A stretch of DNA of 18,412 nt from Verrucomicrobiota bacterium (GCA_009917805.1 RGES01000011.1:1-18412); one strand, 5' to 3'. Positions 1 to 8,600 are shown, numbered from the stretch's first letter. Numbers and translations: made by a program. The notes: generated by a model from the sequence alone, not told the origin.

Positions 1-183
1 GACCTTGCCGGCCTTGGCGGCCTTCACGCAGCAAGGGTGGACGCACTTGTCGCCTTTCTTGGCGGCCTTGTCGCAACAGCTGCCCTCCTGATATTTCGGC
101 GCGGCCTTCGCGGGCGCGGCAGGCGGCGCATCGGCGGCGGAAAGCAGGACGGCGGAAAGGATCAGCAAGGCGAGGGTGCGCAT
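1..183 (-). CDS. Small Cys-rich secreted protein (partial, 3' end off the left edge)
   Basis: I do not recognise a named family. Reading leftward from an ATG at 183, 61 codons are open up to the window edge, so the C-terminus is missing. The product begins MRTLALLILSAVLLSAADA, a short Sec signal peptide with likely cleavage near residue 18. An Ala/Pro/Lys linker follows, then a paired-cysteine segment: CC at residues 36-37, C at 47, H at 49 and CC at 51-52. The Cys/His spacing suggests metal binding or disulfides, which is inference only. It lies downstream of another small secreted-protein gene on the same strand, with an intrinsic terminator between them, so it probably has its own promoter, which I could not identify. 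No good Shine-Dalgarno sequence precedes the ATG. The signal peptide and continuous frame make a real gene likely. Confidence 0.6.
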   Translation of the reverse strand, partial: MRTLALLILSAVLLSAADAPPAAPAKAAPKYQEGSCCDKAAKKGDKCVHPCCVKAAKAGKV

Positions 184-220
184 ACCCGTCCATCGTGCGA
201 AGCGACGGCGGACGACAAGC

Positions 221-254
221 GGAAACAAAAAGGGCCGGACGAATGTCCGGCCCT
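221..254 (-). terminator. Intrinsic (Rho-independent) terminator
   Basis: A perfect 10-bp stem (AGGGCCGGAC at 231-240 paired with GTCCGGCCCT at 245-254) encloses a GAAT loop. Read on the minus strand it is followed at once by TTTTTGTTT (231-223). There is no T-tract on the plus-strand side, so it acts in one direction. It lies 19 nt past the stop codon of the repeat-rich small gene and would end that transcript before the Cys-rich gene. Confidence 0.9.
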
Positions 255-273
255 TCTGAGGAACGGAGGAAGC

Positions 274-564
274 TTACTTCTTGAACGGACGCTTCGCGTC
301 GTCGGACTTCTTTTCGATTTCCTTCTTCTGGGCTTCCTTCTTTTCGACTTCCTTCTTTTCCGTTTCCTTCTTCTCAGGAGCCTTCGGAGCCGCCGGCGTG
401 GTCACGCCCGGCTTGGTGCAGGGCGGCTTCACGGTCGGAGTCGTAGGCGTGGTCGGAGTGGTCGGAGTCGTGGGCGGAACGCCACCACCGCCGGCGACGG
501 CACCGAAGAGGGAGACGGAGGCGAAGAGGAGGGTCGCGACGATCAGCGGGGTTTTCATGACCAA
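274..564 (-). CDS. Small secreted protein with Thr-Pro and Lys-Glu repeats
   Basis: The function is unknown. The product is 96 aa from a TTG at 564, or 94 aa from the ATG at 558. A strong AGGAGGGG (575-582) sits 10 nt before the TTG but 16 nt before the ATG, so the TTG start is favoured on spacing. Residues 4-24 form a Sec signal peptide ending near Ala-Val-Ala. A glycine run, a Thr-Thr-Pro repeat (about 32-44), a lone Cys49 and a Pro/Ala linker follow. Residues 65-86 are a five-residue repeat of the type Lys-Lys-Glu-x-Glu, probably a charged single helix, and the tail is basic. It is a single-gene unit with its own promoter, SD and terminator. A spacer or wall-associated protein is conceivable, but nothing proves it. 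Confidence 0.75.
   Translation of the reverse strand: MVMKTPLIVATLLFASVSLFGAVAGGGGVPPTTPTTPTTPTTPTVKPPCTKPGVTTPAAPKAPEKKETEKKEVEKKEAQKKEIEKKSDDAKRPFKK
319..378 (-). repeat. 15-bp tandem repeat coding for KKExE units
   Basis: Four consecutive 15-bp units (319-333, 334-348, 349-363, 364-378) all begin TTCCTTCTT on the plus strand and differ mainly in their last five bases. A decayed fifth copy may lie at 304-318. They encode the five-residue Lys-Lys-Glu repeats of the small secreted protein. The unit length is a multiple of three, so gain or loss of a unit would keep the reading frame. Confidence 0.8.
433..472 (-). repeat. Short 9-12 bp repeats coding for Thr-Thr-Pro units
   Basis: The 8-mer GGTCGGAG recurs at 433, 451 and 460 within a GTGGTCGGAGTCGT-type context. 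On the coding (minus) strand this gives the Pro-Thr-Thr-Pro repeat. It lies in the same gene as the 15-bp repeat array and looks like a low-complexity linker. Confidence 0.6.
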
Positions 565-574
565 GCCAATCTAA

Positions 575-582
575 CCCCTCCT
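575..582 (-). promoter_or_regulatory. Strong Shine-Dalgarno that favours a TTG start
   Basis: AGGAGGGG reads on the minus strand from 582 to 575. It lies 10 nt before the TTG codon at 564 and 16 nt before the ATG at 558. It is the strongest ribosome-binding match I noticed in the window, and its spacing supports the TTG start. Confidence 0.65.
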
Positions 583-602
583 GAAGGGCTGAAAACACTT
601 AT

Positions 603-634
603 TTTATATCATTTATCCAAGGTAATCATGTCAG
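603..634 (-). promoter_or_regulatory. Candidate sigma-70 promoter with extended -10
   Basis: On the minus strand, TGATATAAA (611-603) is an extended -10 element (TGn plus TATAAA). CTGACA (634-629) is a five-of-six match to the -35 consensus at a rather long spacing of 20 nt. Transcription would start near 596, giving a leader of about 30 nt that contains the strong Shine-Dalgarno. It lies in the most A+T-rich patch of the surrounding high-GC sequence. This is pattern matching only. Confidence 0.45.
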
Positions 635-661
635 CATCCCGACGGAAACAGAAGGCGGCTC

Positions 662-691
662 TTGCCTGAGGCCGAACGTGGGTAATAATAC
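662..691 (+). promoter_or_regulatory. Weak candidate promoter for the first giant gene
   Basis: TTGCCT (662-667) and TAATAC (686-691) lie 18 nt apart on the plus strand. Transcription would start near 698, just before the AAGAGG ribosome-binding site at 703-708. Both hexamers are imperfect. The surrounding TAATAATA stretch is A+T-rich for this DNA. No better plus-strand candidate is visible in the 565-716 gap. Confidence 0.25.
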
Positions 692-716
692 CCATACCGC
701 CGAAGAGGCGGTCGGC

Positions 717-3700
717 ATGAAACACAGCAAGCGTAGCCCCGGTTTCAGCCTCATCCTGTCCCTGACGGTGATGGCAGGAATCGTCATGCTGCTGGTGACG
801 GTCTCCGCCTTCATCACCGTCGAGTCGCGCGCGGTCATGAACCAGCAGCTCGCGACCCGCGCGAAGCTCAACTCGATCGTCTCGATGCGCCTCGCCCTCG
901 CGCACCTGCAGCAGGAAGCCGGCCCCGACCGCCGCGCCACGGCCCGCGCCGACATCACGCAGCCCGATGCCACCGCTTCGACCGTGCGCAACCCGATGTG
1001 GACAGGCATCTGGCGCACCGACCTGCCCGACCTGCCGCCGGCCTGGATCGTCTCGGGGCGCGCCGACCAGCCGGCCGGCACGCAATCGCTTTCCCTTTAC
1101 CAGACCGGTTCCTCCCCCGATTACCACCCGGGCTACTGGGCGCCCTGGCAGAACGGCTACAATCCTGACCCGTCCGCGATGGTGAACCTCGTCGGCGCCG
1201 GCAGCGCCGCTCCGGGCGAAGGCAGCCGCCCCAGCGGTCTCGTCGCCTTGCCGAAGATCGCGCTTCCGGACGACCGCATCAACGGCAACTACGCCTACTG
1301 GGTCGGCGACGAAGGCATCAAGGCCCGCGTCAACCTGCGCGACGTGCGGACGGCCAGCGACACCAACAACGCCGACCAGATGATCTCGCTGCGCAGCCCG
1401 CTCACGCCCGGCTACTCGCTCATCGACGGCCTCGGCGCACTCACCAGCCCCACGCAGCTGACGAGCCTGGATTCCGTCCGCCAGCTGCCGCTGCTCAGCG
1501 GCTTCGCGAAGACCACCGGAACAAGCACCACGCCCAACGTGCGCCTGCTCTTCCACGATCTCACCGGCACCTCCGCCGGGGTCCTCGCCGATTCGCTCAA
1601 CGGCGGCCTGAAGCGCGACCTCTCGGTCGCGTTCGAACTCAGCGACGCGCAGTTCGCCGCCACGGAATTCGGACAAGGCGTCGCCGGCGCCGCCGCCACG
1701 ACGACCGAGAAAGGCGTCGAAGCCACGACGATGCCCGTGCTCTCGCAGGGCTCGAAGACCACCGCCGCCGCGCCGGTCTTCAGCCGCACGGTCAACGACG
1801 GCCAGATCCGCGGACCCGCCTGGTGGGCCTTGCGCGATTACCATCGACTCTACAAGCAGCTCGGCTGGACCACCAGCGCCACCGGCAGCTATCGCTCCAC
1901 CGGCACCCCCACCCTACGGGCCCGCACGCTCTGGCCCAATGTCGCCGCGGCCCACCCGAGCGGCACTCCGGCCAGCAGCGGCCTGCCGAACAACAGCCTG
2001 CGCAACCGGCTCTACGGCTACTCCGACGTCTACGACGGCGACCTTCCGGCCACGAGCAGCAACAATCCGAACGCGAACGACTACCGCAACGGCGATAACA
2101 ACAACATCGTCACGCGCCCGCTGAACGTCGCCGCCACGCCCTACCTGCAGCGCGTCACCTTGGCCTTCACGGTGAACAAGATGCAGTACTGGGACTGGAC
2201 GTTGATCCGCCGCGGCAAGATCGCCTACTGGAGCTGGGATGAGTGGATCGACATCCGCCTGAACATCACGCCGATCGTCGTGATCCATAACCCCTTCAAC
2301 GTCCGGATGACCTGGACCCCCGGCACCGCCAGCGGCGGAGCCAACAAGACCCCTTATGCGGCGGCCATCGGCTTCGCGGACATGGCCGACTGGAAATTCC
2401 GCTTCAAGCAGTACAAGACCGGCACGCTGGCCAGTCCGTACGTCTACGAAACCAAGATCACCGACTTCTTCACCCGACAGGCGGCGGACAGCGACAACGA
2501 GGACACCTTCCGCTTCTACCTGACCAAGGACGCCAGCACCAGCATCACCCTCGAGCCCGGCGAGATGCGGGTCTTCTCCTGCGAGCCGAAGATCAGCGAA
2601 TGGGCGAAGTCGATCGTGCTCGACAACACCTACAACATCCAGGGCGGCTACCGCGACAACGTCTGGGATTGGAACTTCGGCGACGCGGCCACGCTGACCT
2701 TCAACATCGAGAATCCCATCGCCCTGGAGATCATCCCCGGTGGCAACCTGCGCGTCCGCCACGCCCTCAGCTGCTGGCCTGGCGACCAGCTGGAACTCAA
2801 CACCAACGCCAGCAGCAACCCTTCCGCCGACAAGACGGACTTCCTCGCCAAGACGAGCGAGAACAGCGAGATCGCCTTCAACGACATCGGCCAGGCGAAG
2901 TACCCCAGCCCCGGCGAGAAATTCTTCCAGAGCTGGCGGCACGTGCAGAACAAGTATCCGCGCCCCGACATCCCGGAATGGGACGGCCGCAACCCCTACC
3001 CCAATCCGACGTCGCCACCGCTCCCCGCTGACATCGTCACGGTGATCGACATCTCGGCGAAGACTTCCGATCACGCCGCCGCTCCCTTCGCGACCTATAC
3101 GCACTCCAACCCCCTGGCGGCGGTCCAGAAGCCCAGCGCGGGCGGACGCGTCGGCTCGGCCGGCGCCCGCGGGGCCTCGCCAAGTTATCAGCTGACCGTC
3201 CGTACGGGCGCCTGGGAAAACGTCCTCGAAAACACCGGAGCGGGCAAATTGGCGTTCGGCGGCAATTCCGCCACCGCCGCGACCGGCGACACCCGCGTCA
3301 TCCTCGCCGAGATCCCCCTCGTCCAGCCTGTCTCGCTCGCGCAGTACGCCCATGCCAACTTCGGCGTCCGCGACCAACAACCCCTGCTCAGCATCGGCAA
3401 CAGCTTCGCCTCGCCGCTGGTCGACGCGAAGAAAGCCTTCCAGGATAACGGCCTCAGCTGGACGGAGTACGACCAGAGCTACCTGCTCAACGCCGCGCTT
3501 TGGGATGGCTACTTCCTCTCGAGCCTCGCGCCCTGGATGAAGTCCGGCACATCGGGAGCGATCACCCCCGCCGCCCCCAAGCCCACCGACCCCGTGACCC
3601 TCGCCGGCAAGACCACCGTGCCGCCCGCGGATCCCAACGAGAAGAAATCGATGACCCAGGTCATCAGCGATTTCGTGAACAACGGCATGCCGCTCGACAA

Positions 3701-4745
3701 TCCGCGTTTCTCCCTGGAAAGCAGCCGCGACGCCGTGGCCACCGCCGTCGCCCTCGCCGACTACCGTCGCTCCGCGGCGGTGCTGCTCAACAAGGGCGCC
3801 TTCAACGTCAACTCCACGTCCGTCGCCGCCTGGACCGCCTTCCTCGGGACCGCCAAGAACCTCGCGATCGCCGACAAGATGAACGCCAGCCCCTCTTCGA
3901 CCAACAACGCCCGCTTCCCGCGCGTGCTGACCAAGGACACCTCGGCGGTCGCCGCCGGCAACACCGATGACCCCAGCAACTGGGCCGGCTTCGCCAACCT
4001 GAGCGACACGCAGATCGCCAACCTCGCCACCGCGATCGTCGCCGAGAACAAGGCCCGCTTCGCCATCCTCGCCCGCAGCGAACGCGACCTCGCGAAGCCG
4101 CCGGGCGGTCGTCTCTTCGGCGGACTCGCCAAGCCCACGACCCCTTACCTCGGCCTCTCCGAATTCATCAACCGCTTCCTGACCTCCGAGACCTGGGCCA
4201 GCCGTTGCGGCGCGCTGCAGGCGGCGATCTTCCGCGCCGACCAGACCTATAACGCAGGGCTCAGCGACCGGCTCTTCGCCAACGCCACGGACCGCAAGCT
4301 CACGCAGGACTCGCTGAAGACGGCGACCTCCAGCTGGTTCCCTAATCCGGAAAACATCGAGGTGTCCGCGCAGACCGGCACCAGCCGTGCGCACACCGCC
4401 ATGGGCGCGCCGGGCAACCTGCTGCAGTCCGACCTGCTCCAAAGCCTCGGCTCCGCCTTGGCGACCCGCTCCGACACCTTCACCCTGCGTTGCTACGGCG
4501 AGGCCGCCCTCGACAACGGAGAGATCGGTTCGGCCTGGATGGAAGTCGTCGTCCAGCGCATCCCGGAATTCGTCGATCCGACCAATCCGGCCGAAACCGG
4601 GAACAGCGCCCCGAAGCCGCTGAAGATCGCCCCCTCGGCGGCGACCGATCCGACCTTGAGCACCGCCCTCACCCCCGTGAACAACGTGCTCGGACGGCGC
4701 TTCAAGGTCGTCTCCATGCGGTGGCTCAAAGCCGATGAGATCTGA
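717..4745 (+). CDS. Giant prepilin-like protein, Verru_Chthon cassette protein A family (copy 1)
   Basis: The product is 1342 aa and matches the Verru_Chthon cassette protein A family (recalled as TIGR02600), whose role is unknown. I chose the ATG at 717 because AAGAGG (703-708) lies 8 nt upstream. A GTG at 678 would add 13 residues and bury the signal. The N-terminus is a basic MKHSKRSPG followed by a hydrophobic helix from Phe10 to about residue 35, like a type IV prepilin cleaved at Gly9-Phe10 but without Glu5, as in GspK/PilX-type minor pilins. Landmarks shared with copy 2 are LALAHLQQEAGPDRR (59-73), TPIVVxHNPxNV (about 518), HSNPxAAV (about 795), SLAQYxHANFGxRDQ (about 870), NVNSTSV (about 1035) and RCYGEA followed by VVQRIPEF near the C-terminus. 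Only four cysteines occur. The end overlaps the next gene by 11 nt. Surface or envelope placement is inference. Confidence 0.85.
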   Translation: MKHSKRSPGFSLILSLTVMAGIVMLLVTVSAFITVESRAVMNQQLATRAKLNSIVSMRLALAHLQQEAGPDRRATARADITQPDATASTVRNPMWTGIWRTDLPDLPPAWIVSGRADQPAGTQSLSLYQTGSSPDYHPGYWAPWQNGYNPDPSAMVNLVGAGSAAPGEGSRPSGLVALPKIALPDDRINGNYAYWVGDEGIKARVNLRDVRTASDTNNADQMISLRSPLTPGYSLIDGLGALTSPTQLTSLDSVRQLPLLSGFAKTTGTSTTPNVRLLFHDLTGTSAGVLADSLNGGLKRDLSVAFELSDAQFAATEFGQGVAGAAATTTEKGVEATTMPVLSQGSKTTAAAPVFSRTVNDGQIRGPAWWALRDYHRLYKQLGWTTSATGSYRSTGTPTLRARTLWPNVAAAHPSGTPASSGLPNNSLRNRLYGYSDVYDGDLPATSSNNPNANDYRNGDNNNIVTRPLNVAATPYLQRVTLAFTVNKMQYWDWTLIRRGKIAYWSWDEWIDIRLNITPIVVIHNPFNVRMTWTPGTASGGANKTPYAAAIGFADMADWKFRFKQYKTGTLASPYVYETKITDFFTRQAADSDNEDTFRFYLTKDASTSITLEPGEMRVFSCEPKISEWAKSIVLDNTYNIQGGYRDNVWDWNFGDAATLTFNIENPIALEIIPGGNLRVRHALSCWPGDQLELNTNASSNPSADKTDFLAKTSENSEIAFNDIGQAKYPSPGEKFFQSWRHVQNKYPRPDIPEWDGRNPYPNPTSPPLPADIVTVIDISAKTSDHAAAPFATYTHSNPLAAVQKPSAGGRVGSAGARGASPSYQLTVRTGAWENVLENTGAGKLAFGGNSATAATGDTRVILAEIPLVQPVSLAQYAHANFGVRDQQPLLSIGNSFASPLVDAKKAFQDNGLSWTEYDQSYLLNAALWDGYFLSSLAPWMKSGTSGAITPAAPKPTDPVTLAGKTTVPPADPNEKKSMTQVISDFVNNGMPLDNPRFSLESSRDAVATAVALADYRRSAAVLLNKGAFNVNSTSVAAWTAFLGTAKNLAIADKMNASPSSTNNARFPRVLTKDTSAVAAGNTDDPSNWAGFANLSDTQIANLATAIVAENKARFAILARSERDLAKPPGGRLFGGLAKPTTPYLGLSEFINRFLTSETWASRCGALQAAIFRADQTYNAGLSDRLFANATDRKLTQDSLKTATSSWFPNPENIEVSAQTGTSRAHTAMGAPGNLLQSDLLQSLGSALATRSDTFTLRCYGEAALDNGEIGSAWMEVVVQRIPEFVDPTNPAETGNSAPKPLKIAPSAATDPTLSTALTPVNNVLGRRFKVVSMRWLKADEI

Positions 4746-5550
4746 CCTCGGGAAAATCCTGCTCACCACCCTGCTCCTCGCCGGCGGCTCCGCCCTCGCC
4801 GCGGACGGGCCCATCGTGGAGGCTTACGTCAAGTTCATCTCCGCCACCAAACCCTTGGCCGGAATCGGCATCGTGCAGGACAAGAAGGTCAACGGCCTCG
4901 TGATCCCGACGGACATGCTGACGGACGTGTTCTATTACCGCGGCCCGGCCCGCATGGAACTCGTCGCGCTGGCGACCACCGAGATTCCCGCGGAGCCCGC
5001 GCCGAACGCCGGCGAGAAGACCGAAGTCGTCAAGCGACCCGCCCGCGGCATCAAGTCCGCGACCCCCACCCATGCGCTCACGCCGGCCGGCAAGCCCCCG
5101 GTCGCCTGGATCGAACTGCCCGCGAAACAAGGCCAGCTGCACCTGATCCTGATGGTGAATCCAGGCAAGGACAACGGCATCACCGCCATCCCGGACGTGC
5201 CCGGCTCGTTCCCGCCCGGCAGCAACCGCTACTTCAACCTCTGCCCCTTCCCCCTGACCATCAAGCTTCCCTCCGGCGACCAGCAGATCCCGCCCGGCGG
5301 CTCGAAGGTGGCCCGACCGGGCAGCAAGGATAACGATTACTACGACCTGCAGATCGCCAGCCGGGTCAACGAAGCCGACATGCCGGCCTACTCGGGTCGC
5401 GTCTTCCACATGGAGAGCACCCGTAAGCTCTACATGATCTCGCCCGGCCCCGGCGACCTCGGCCGCATCGCCCTCAAGGTGATCGAGGATCGCCCGCCCC
5501 CCGCCCGCAGCCTGGCCCAGAAGCCGCCGGCCCCGAAAGGCGAGAAATAG
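4735..5550 (+). CDS. Exported partner protein of the giant prepilin-like protein (copy 1)
   Basis: The product is 271 aa and belongs to no family I can name. A Sec signal peptide occupies residues 1-22 with likely cleavage after Ala-Leu-Ala. An N-terminal domain (about 26-80) contains IPTDMLTDVFYYRGPARMEL. A Pro/Ala/Lys-rich linker (about 82-122) leads to a mainly beta-like C-terminal domain (about 123-253) that ends in the shared motif KVIEDRPPP. The tail is Pro/Lys-rich. It is a paralogue of the 335-aa protein downstream: compare IPTDMLTDVFYYRG with IPNNAFTPEVTYKG, and KVIEDRPPP with KTIEDRRP. The ATG at 4735 lies inside the last codons of the giant gene (11-nt overlap), and there is no strong SD, so translational coupling is likely. 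A periplasmic or outer-membrane role beside the giant protein is inferred from context. Confidence 0.8.
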   Translation: MRSDLGKILLTTLLLAGGSALAADGPIVEAYVKFISATKPLAGIGIVQDKKVNGLVIPTDMLTDVFYYRGPARMELVALATTEIPAEPAPNAGEKTEVVKRPARGIKSATPTHALTPAGKPPVAWIELPAKQGQLHLILMVNPGKDNGITAIPDVPGSFPPGSNRYFNLCPFPLTIKLPSGDQQIPPGGSKVARPGSKDNDYYDLQIASRVNEADMPAYSGRVFHMESTRKLYMISPGPGDLGRIALKVIEDRPPPARSLAQKPPAPKGEK

Positions 5551-5563
5551 GCCCAAGGCCTAT
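5547..5563 (+). other. Short hairpin at the end of module 1
   Basis: ATAGGCC (5547-5553) pairs perfectly with GGCCTAT (5557-5563) around a CAA loop. The TAG stop codon of the partner gene (5548-5550) lies in the stem. The sequence after it is AAGTTTCAT, not a proper T-tract, so it is at best a weak terminator or an RNA-stabilising 3' hairpin. Confidence 0.45.
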
Positions 5564-5579
5564 AAGTTTCATACGACAA

Positions 5580-5605
5580 CGGGCGTCCGGACTTGAGGAC
5601 GCCCG
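5580..5605 (+). other. Intergenic hairpin between the two modules
   Basis: CGGGCGTCC (5580-5588) pairs with GGACGCCCG (5597-5605), a 9-bp GC-rich stem around an 8-nt loop. It ends 10 nt before the AGGA ribosome-binding site (5616-5619) of the second giant gene. No T-tract follows on either strand, so it is not a standard intrinsic terminator. It could be an RNA-processing or translation-tuning element in a continuous four-gene transcript. Confidence 0.5.
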
Positions 5606-5626
5606 GCACGGTCGCAGGATGAAGGC

Positions 5627-8600
5627 GTGCCCACCGACCCCGTGACGCCGCGCCGCCGTCGCCCGGGCTTCAGCCTCGTGCTGTCGCTCGTGGTGATGTC
5701 CGTCGTGCTGCTCACGGTCATCACGGTGGCGTCGTTCGTCACGATCGAGTCGCGGCTCTCGGCGCAGCATCAGAACTTCCTGCGGGCGAAGCTGAACGCG
5801 GCCGTCTCGCTCCGCCTCGCGCTCGCGCACCTGCAGCAGGAAGCCGGCCCCGACCGCCGCATGACCGCCCGCGCCGACATCCTGGCCAACACCACGCAGC
5901 CGGGCTGGACCTGGAACACGATCCGCAACCCGCTCTGGACCGGCGTCTGGCGCAGCGACCAGCAGCTCCAGCCTCCTTCCTGGCTGATCAGCGGCCGGCA
6001 TGACCAGCTGCCCGGGGCGCAGTCGGCGAACCTTTACGGGCAGGCCGACTTCTATCTCGACCAGTGGGTGCCTTGGCAGAACGACTTCACCATCCCGGCC
6101 AACCTGCTCGTCCCGCTGGTCGGCGACGCCTGCGCCAGCGGACCCGAACTGGCGACTTCCACGAGCCCCGGCAAACCCGATGGCCGTATCAGCCTTCCGC
6201 GCATCGCGCTGCCCGATGACAGCAACGGGTCTTACTGCTATTGGATCGGCGACGAAGGCGTGAAGGCGCGCATCAACCTGACCGACCCTCGGCTCACGCC
6301 CCCCACGGGCACGACGACGCCGCAGCTGCAGCAGGAAGCCCTGCGCGGCACCACACGGTCGGGCACCGGCATCCTGGCCGGCCTGGAGAACATGCCCCTC
6401 AGCGGCATCGACCCCCGCGTGACGCAGATGCGGGAGCTGCCGTTCCTGACGAACGCCGGCCTCGGCCTGACGGAAACCGCGCCGCCGACGCGCGCCAAAC
6501 GCCTGTTCACCGAGACGACGCTGTGGTCCCGCGGGGTGAATTGTGATTCGCTGTGGGGCGGACTCAAGATCGACCTCTCGCTGGCCTTCGAGAAGACCGA
6601 CGCCGAGTGGAAACTATCCGAATTCGGCGAAGGCGCCGCGCCCAAGGATTCCGCCGGCGCCCAGTTGTCCGGCGTCACCTACGTCTACCACCCGAACGGC
6701 GTCAGCACGCGCACCGCTTATGCGGACGCGAAGGTGACGGTCAGGCACGACGGCGCCACCCGCAACATCGCTCCGCTCTATTCCTTCTCCAACGGCGGCA
6801 CCACGCGCGGGCCGACCTGGGAATCCCTGCGCAACTACCATCGCCTGTACAAGGAACTCAACTGGTTCAACCCGGTGGCCCCCGAACTCAACGCTCGCGC
6901 CCACTTCCCCAATGCGGCTGCGCTCGCCGCGTCGGCTTACGGCGACCGCAGCCACTATGGCCGCTTCTACAATCGCGAGGACGCCACCGGCGACTTCCTG
7001 AACGCGACCACGATCAACGGCCTCCCTCCGCCCAAGCCCACCAAGGTGGCGGTGTCTCCTTACGTCTGCCGACAATTGCTCGTCTGGGGCCTCCAGGACG
7101 GCGGGGGCGGCGCGCTGCGTCTCACGGTCACGCCGATCGTGGTGCTTCATAATCCGTACAACGTCTCGCTGCGGCTGGCCCGCGACAGTTCCTCGCTGGA
7201 ACTCACCGCCATGCGCCTGTCGTTCCGCAACTGGGACAGCCTTACCTTGCAGTTCCAGACGCCCACCCAGACTTGGACCAAGACCATCGGTGAGCTCGCC
7301 CGCGGCATCGATATGACCTCGAACGCGGTGGAAAACTTCCGGATGAACATCGGCGTCGACAACGTGCTCCTCCCCGGCGAGTTCCGCGTCTTTTCCTACC
7401 CGGCGACCGGCGTCGCGCCGACCTACGCCAGCACCTGGCCGTTCACCCGCACGCCGGGCAACGCGATCGTAGGCCTCGACACCCGCGGCGGCTTCTGGAT
7501 GCCGTGCACCGACCCCGCCGGCAACCCAGTGATGGTGACGGGCGGCGGCAACGCCGAAAGCGTGACGGTCACGCTTCTGAACACCGGCTCCTACGAGGCA
7601 CGAGTCCTGCTCACCTCCTGGCCTGGCGACCGGATTACCGGCAGCGCCAACGGGACGCCCAGCAGCGCGTTCAACGCTTGCAGCGAACTGAATACGTTGA
7701 CGGCGACCGACCTCAGCCGCAGCGGCGCCGCGACCTCCCTTGCGGTGGGCGCCGCCGGCATCACGCTGCCCGATGACAAGTCGGAACCCAAGATCCTCGG
7801 CATCCACGACTTCGGCCTCCGCTGGCCGAAAGACACCCTGCCCTTCCCGGTCTTCTCGCACTCCAACCCGATGGCCGCGGTGACCCGCGGCGACGCCAAC
7901 GGCATGGCGAGCGCCGCGACGCCGAACGGCTACGCCTTCACCTCGCCCAGCTACAAGATGATGCTACGCCCGGCGAACAACTGGAATGAGGTCATCGAGA
8001 CTCCGGCCATCGCCGGCTGGCAGGCCTACGGCGGCCTGAGCGTCACCTCGGGGCTCGGCGGCATGACCTCGGCGGTCTACACCAGCGTGCCCTTCGCGCC
8101 CCCTCTTTCGCTCGCCCAGTACACGCACGCCAATTTCGGCCTGCGCGACCAGGAGCCGCTCTTCCAGATCGGCAACAGCTTTTCGCCCCTGAACGTCAAC
8201 GTCGCCAGCACCTACTATACCGACCCCAAATGCGCGGTCGCCAATCACGACCACGCCTGGATGGCCAACTCGGCCATCTACGACCGGTTCTTCCTTTCGG
8301 GCGCCGCACCGGTCATCAGCCGAGCCAAGGTCGTCACCGAAGCCAAATCCTTGACGACAGTGCTCGACGAATTCGCCGCCGGCGCCGGACGCTTCGCCAA
8401 TCCGAGGACGAAACTGTTCGCCGCCCGCGATCCCGTCACCGTCCGCGCCATGCTCGCCGACCATCGCCGCATCGCCGGGACGATCCTGTCCGACGGCACG
8501 TTCAACGTGAACAGCACCTCCGTCGACGCCTGGGCCGCGCTGCTGGCCAGCGCCAAGCGGAACGTCATGGGTTCCGCCACCGAACTCCTGCCCGCCGCCG

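Noticed and set aside
281..574. Plus-strand frame opposite the repeat-rich small gene
   Set aside because: The minus strand has the signal peptide, SD, promoter and oriented terminator; the plus-strand translation is a Phe/Ser repeat artefact.
678..716. GTG start for the first giant gene
   Set aside because: It would place 13 polar residues ahead of the prepilin-like leader and lacks an SD; the ATG at 717 has AAGAGG at good spacing.
609..1844. 411-codon minus-strand frame at the start of the first giant gene
   Set aside because: Arg/Gly/Ala-rich shadow with no recognisable fold, and it overlaps the conserved N-terminal part of the giant protein.
1914..4814. 966-codon open frame on the minus strand opposite the first giant gene
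   Set aside because: It is a GC-rich antisense shadow: Arg/Gly/Val/Asp-rich composition with no domain, against a plus-strand protein with clear family landmarks.
5619..5645. Eight-codon mini-frame (ATG at 5619 to TGA) overlapping the second giant's GTG
   Set aside because: Out of frame with the giant gene and too short to support; a regulatory leader peptide cannot be argued from sequence alone.
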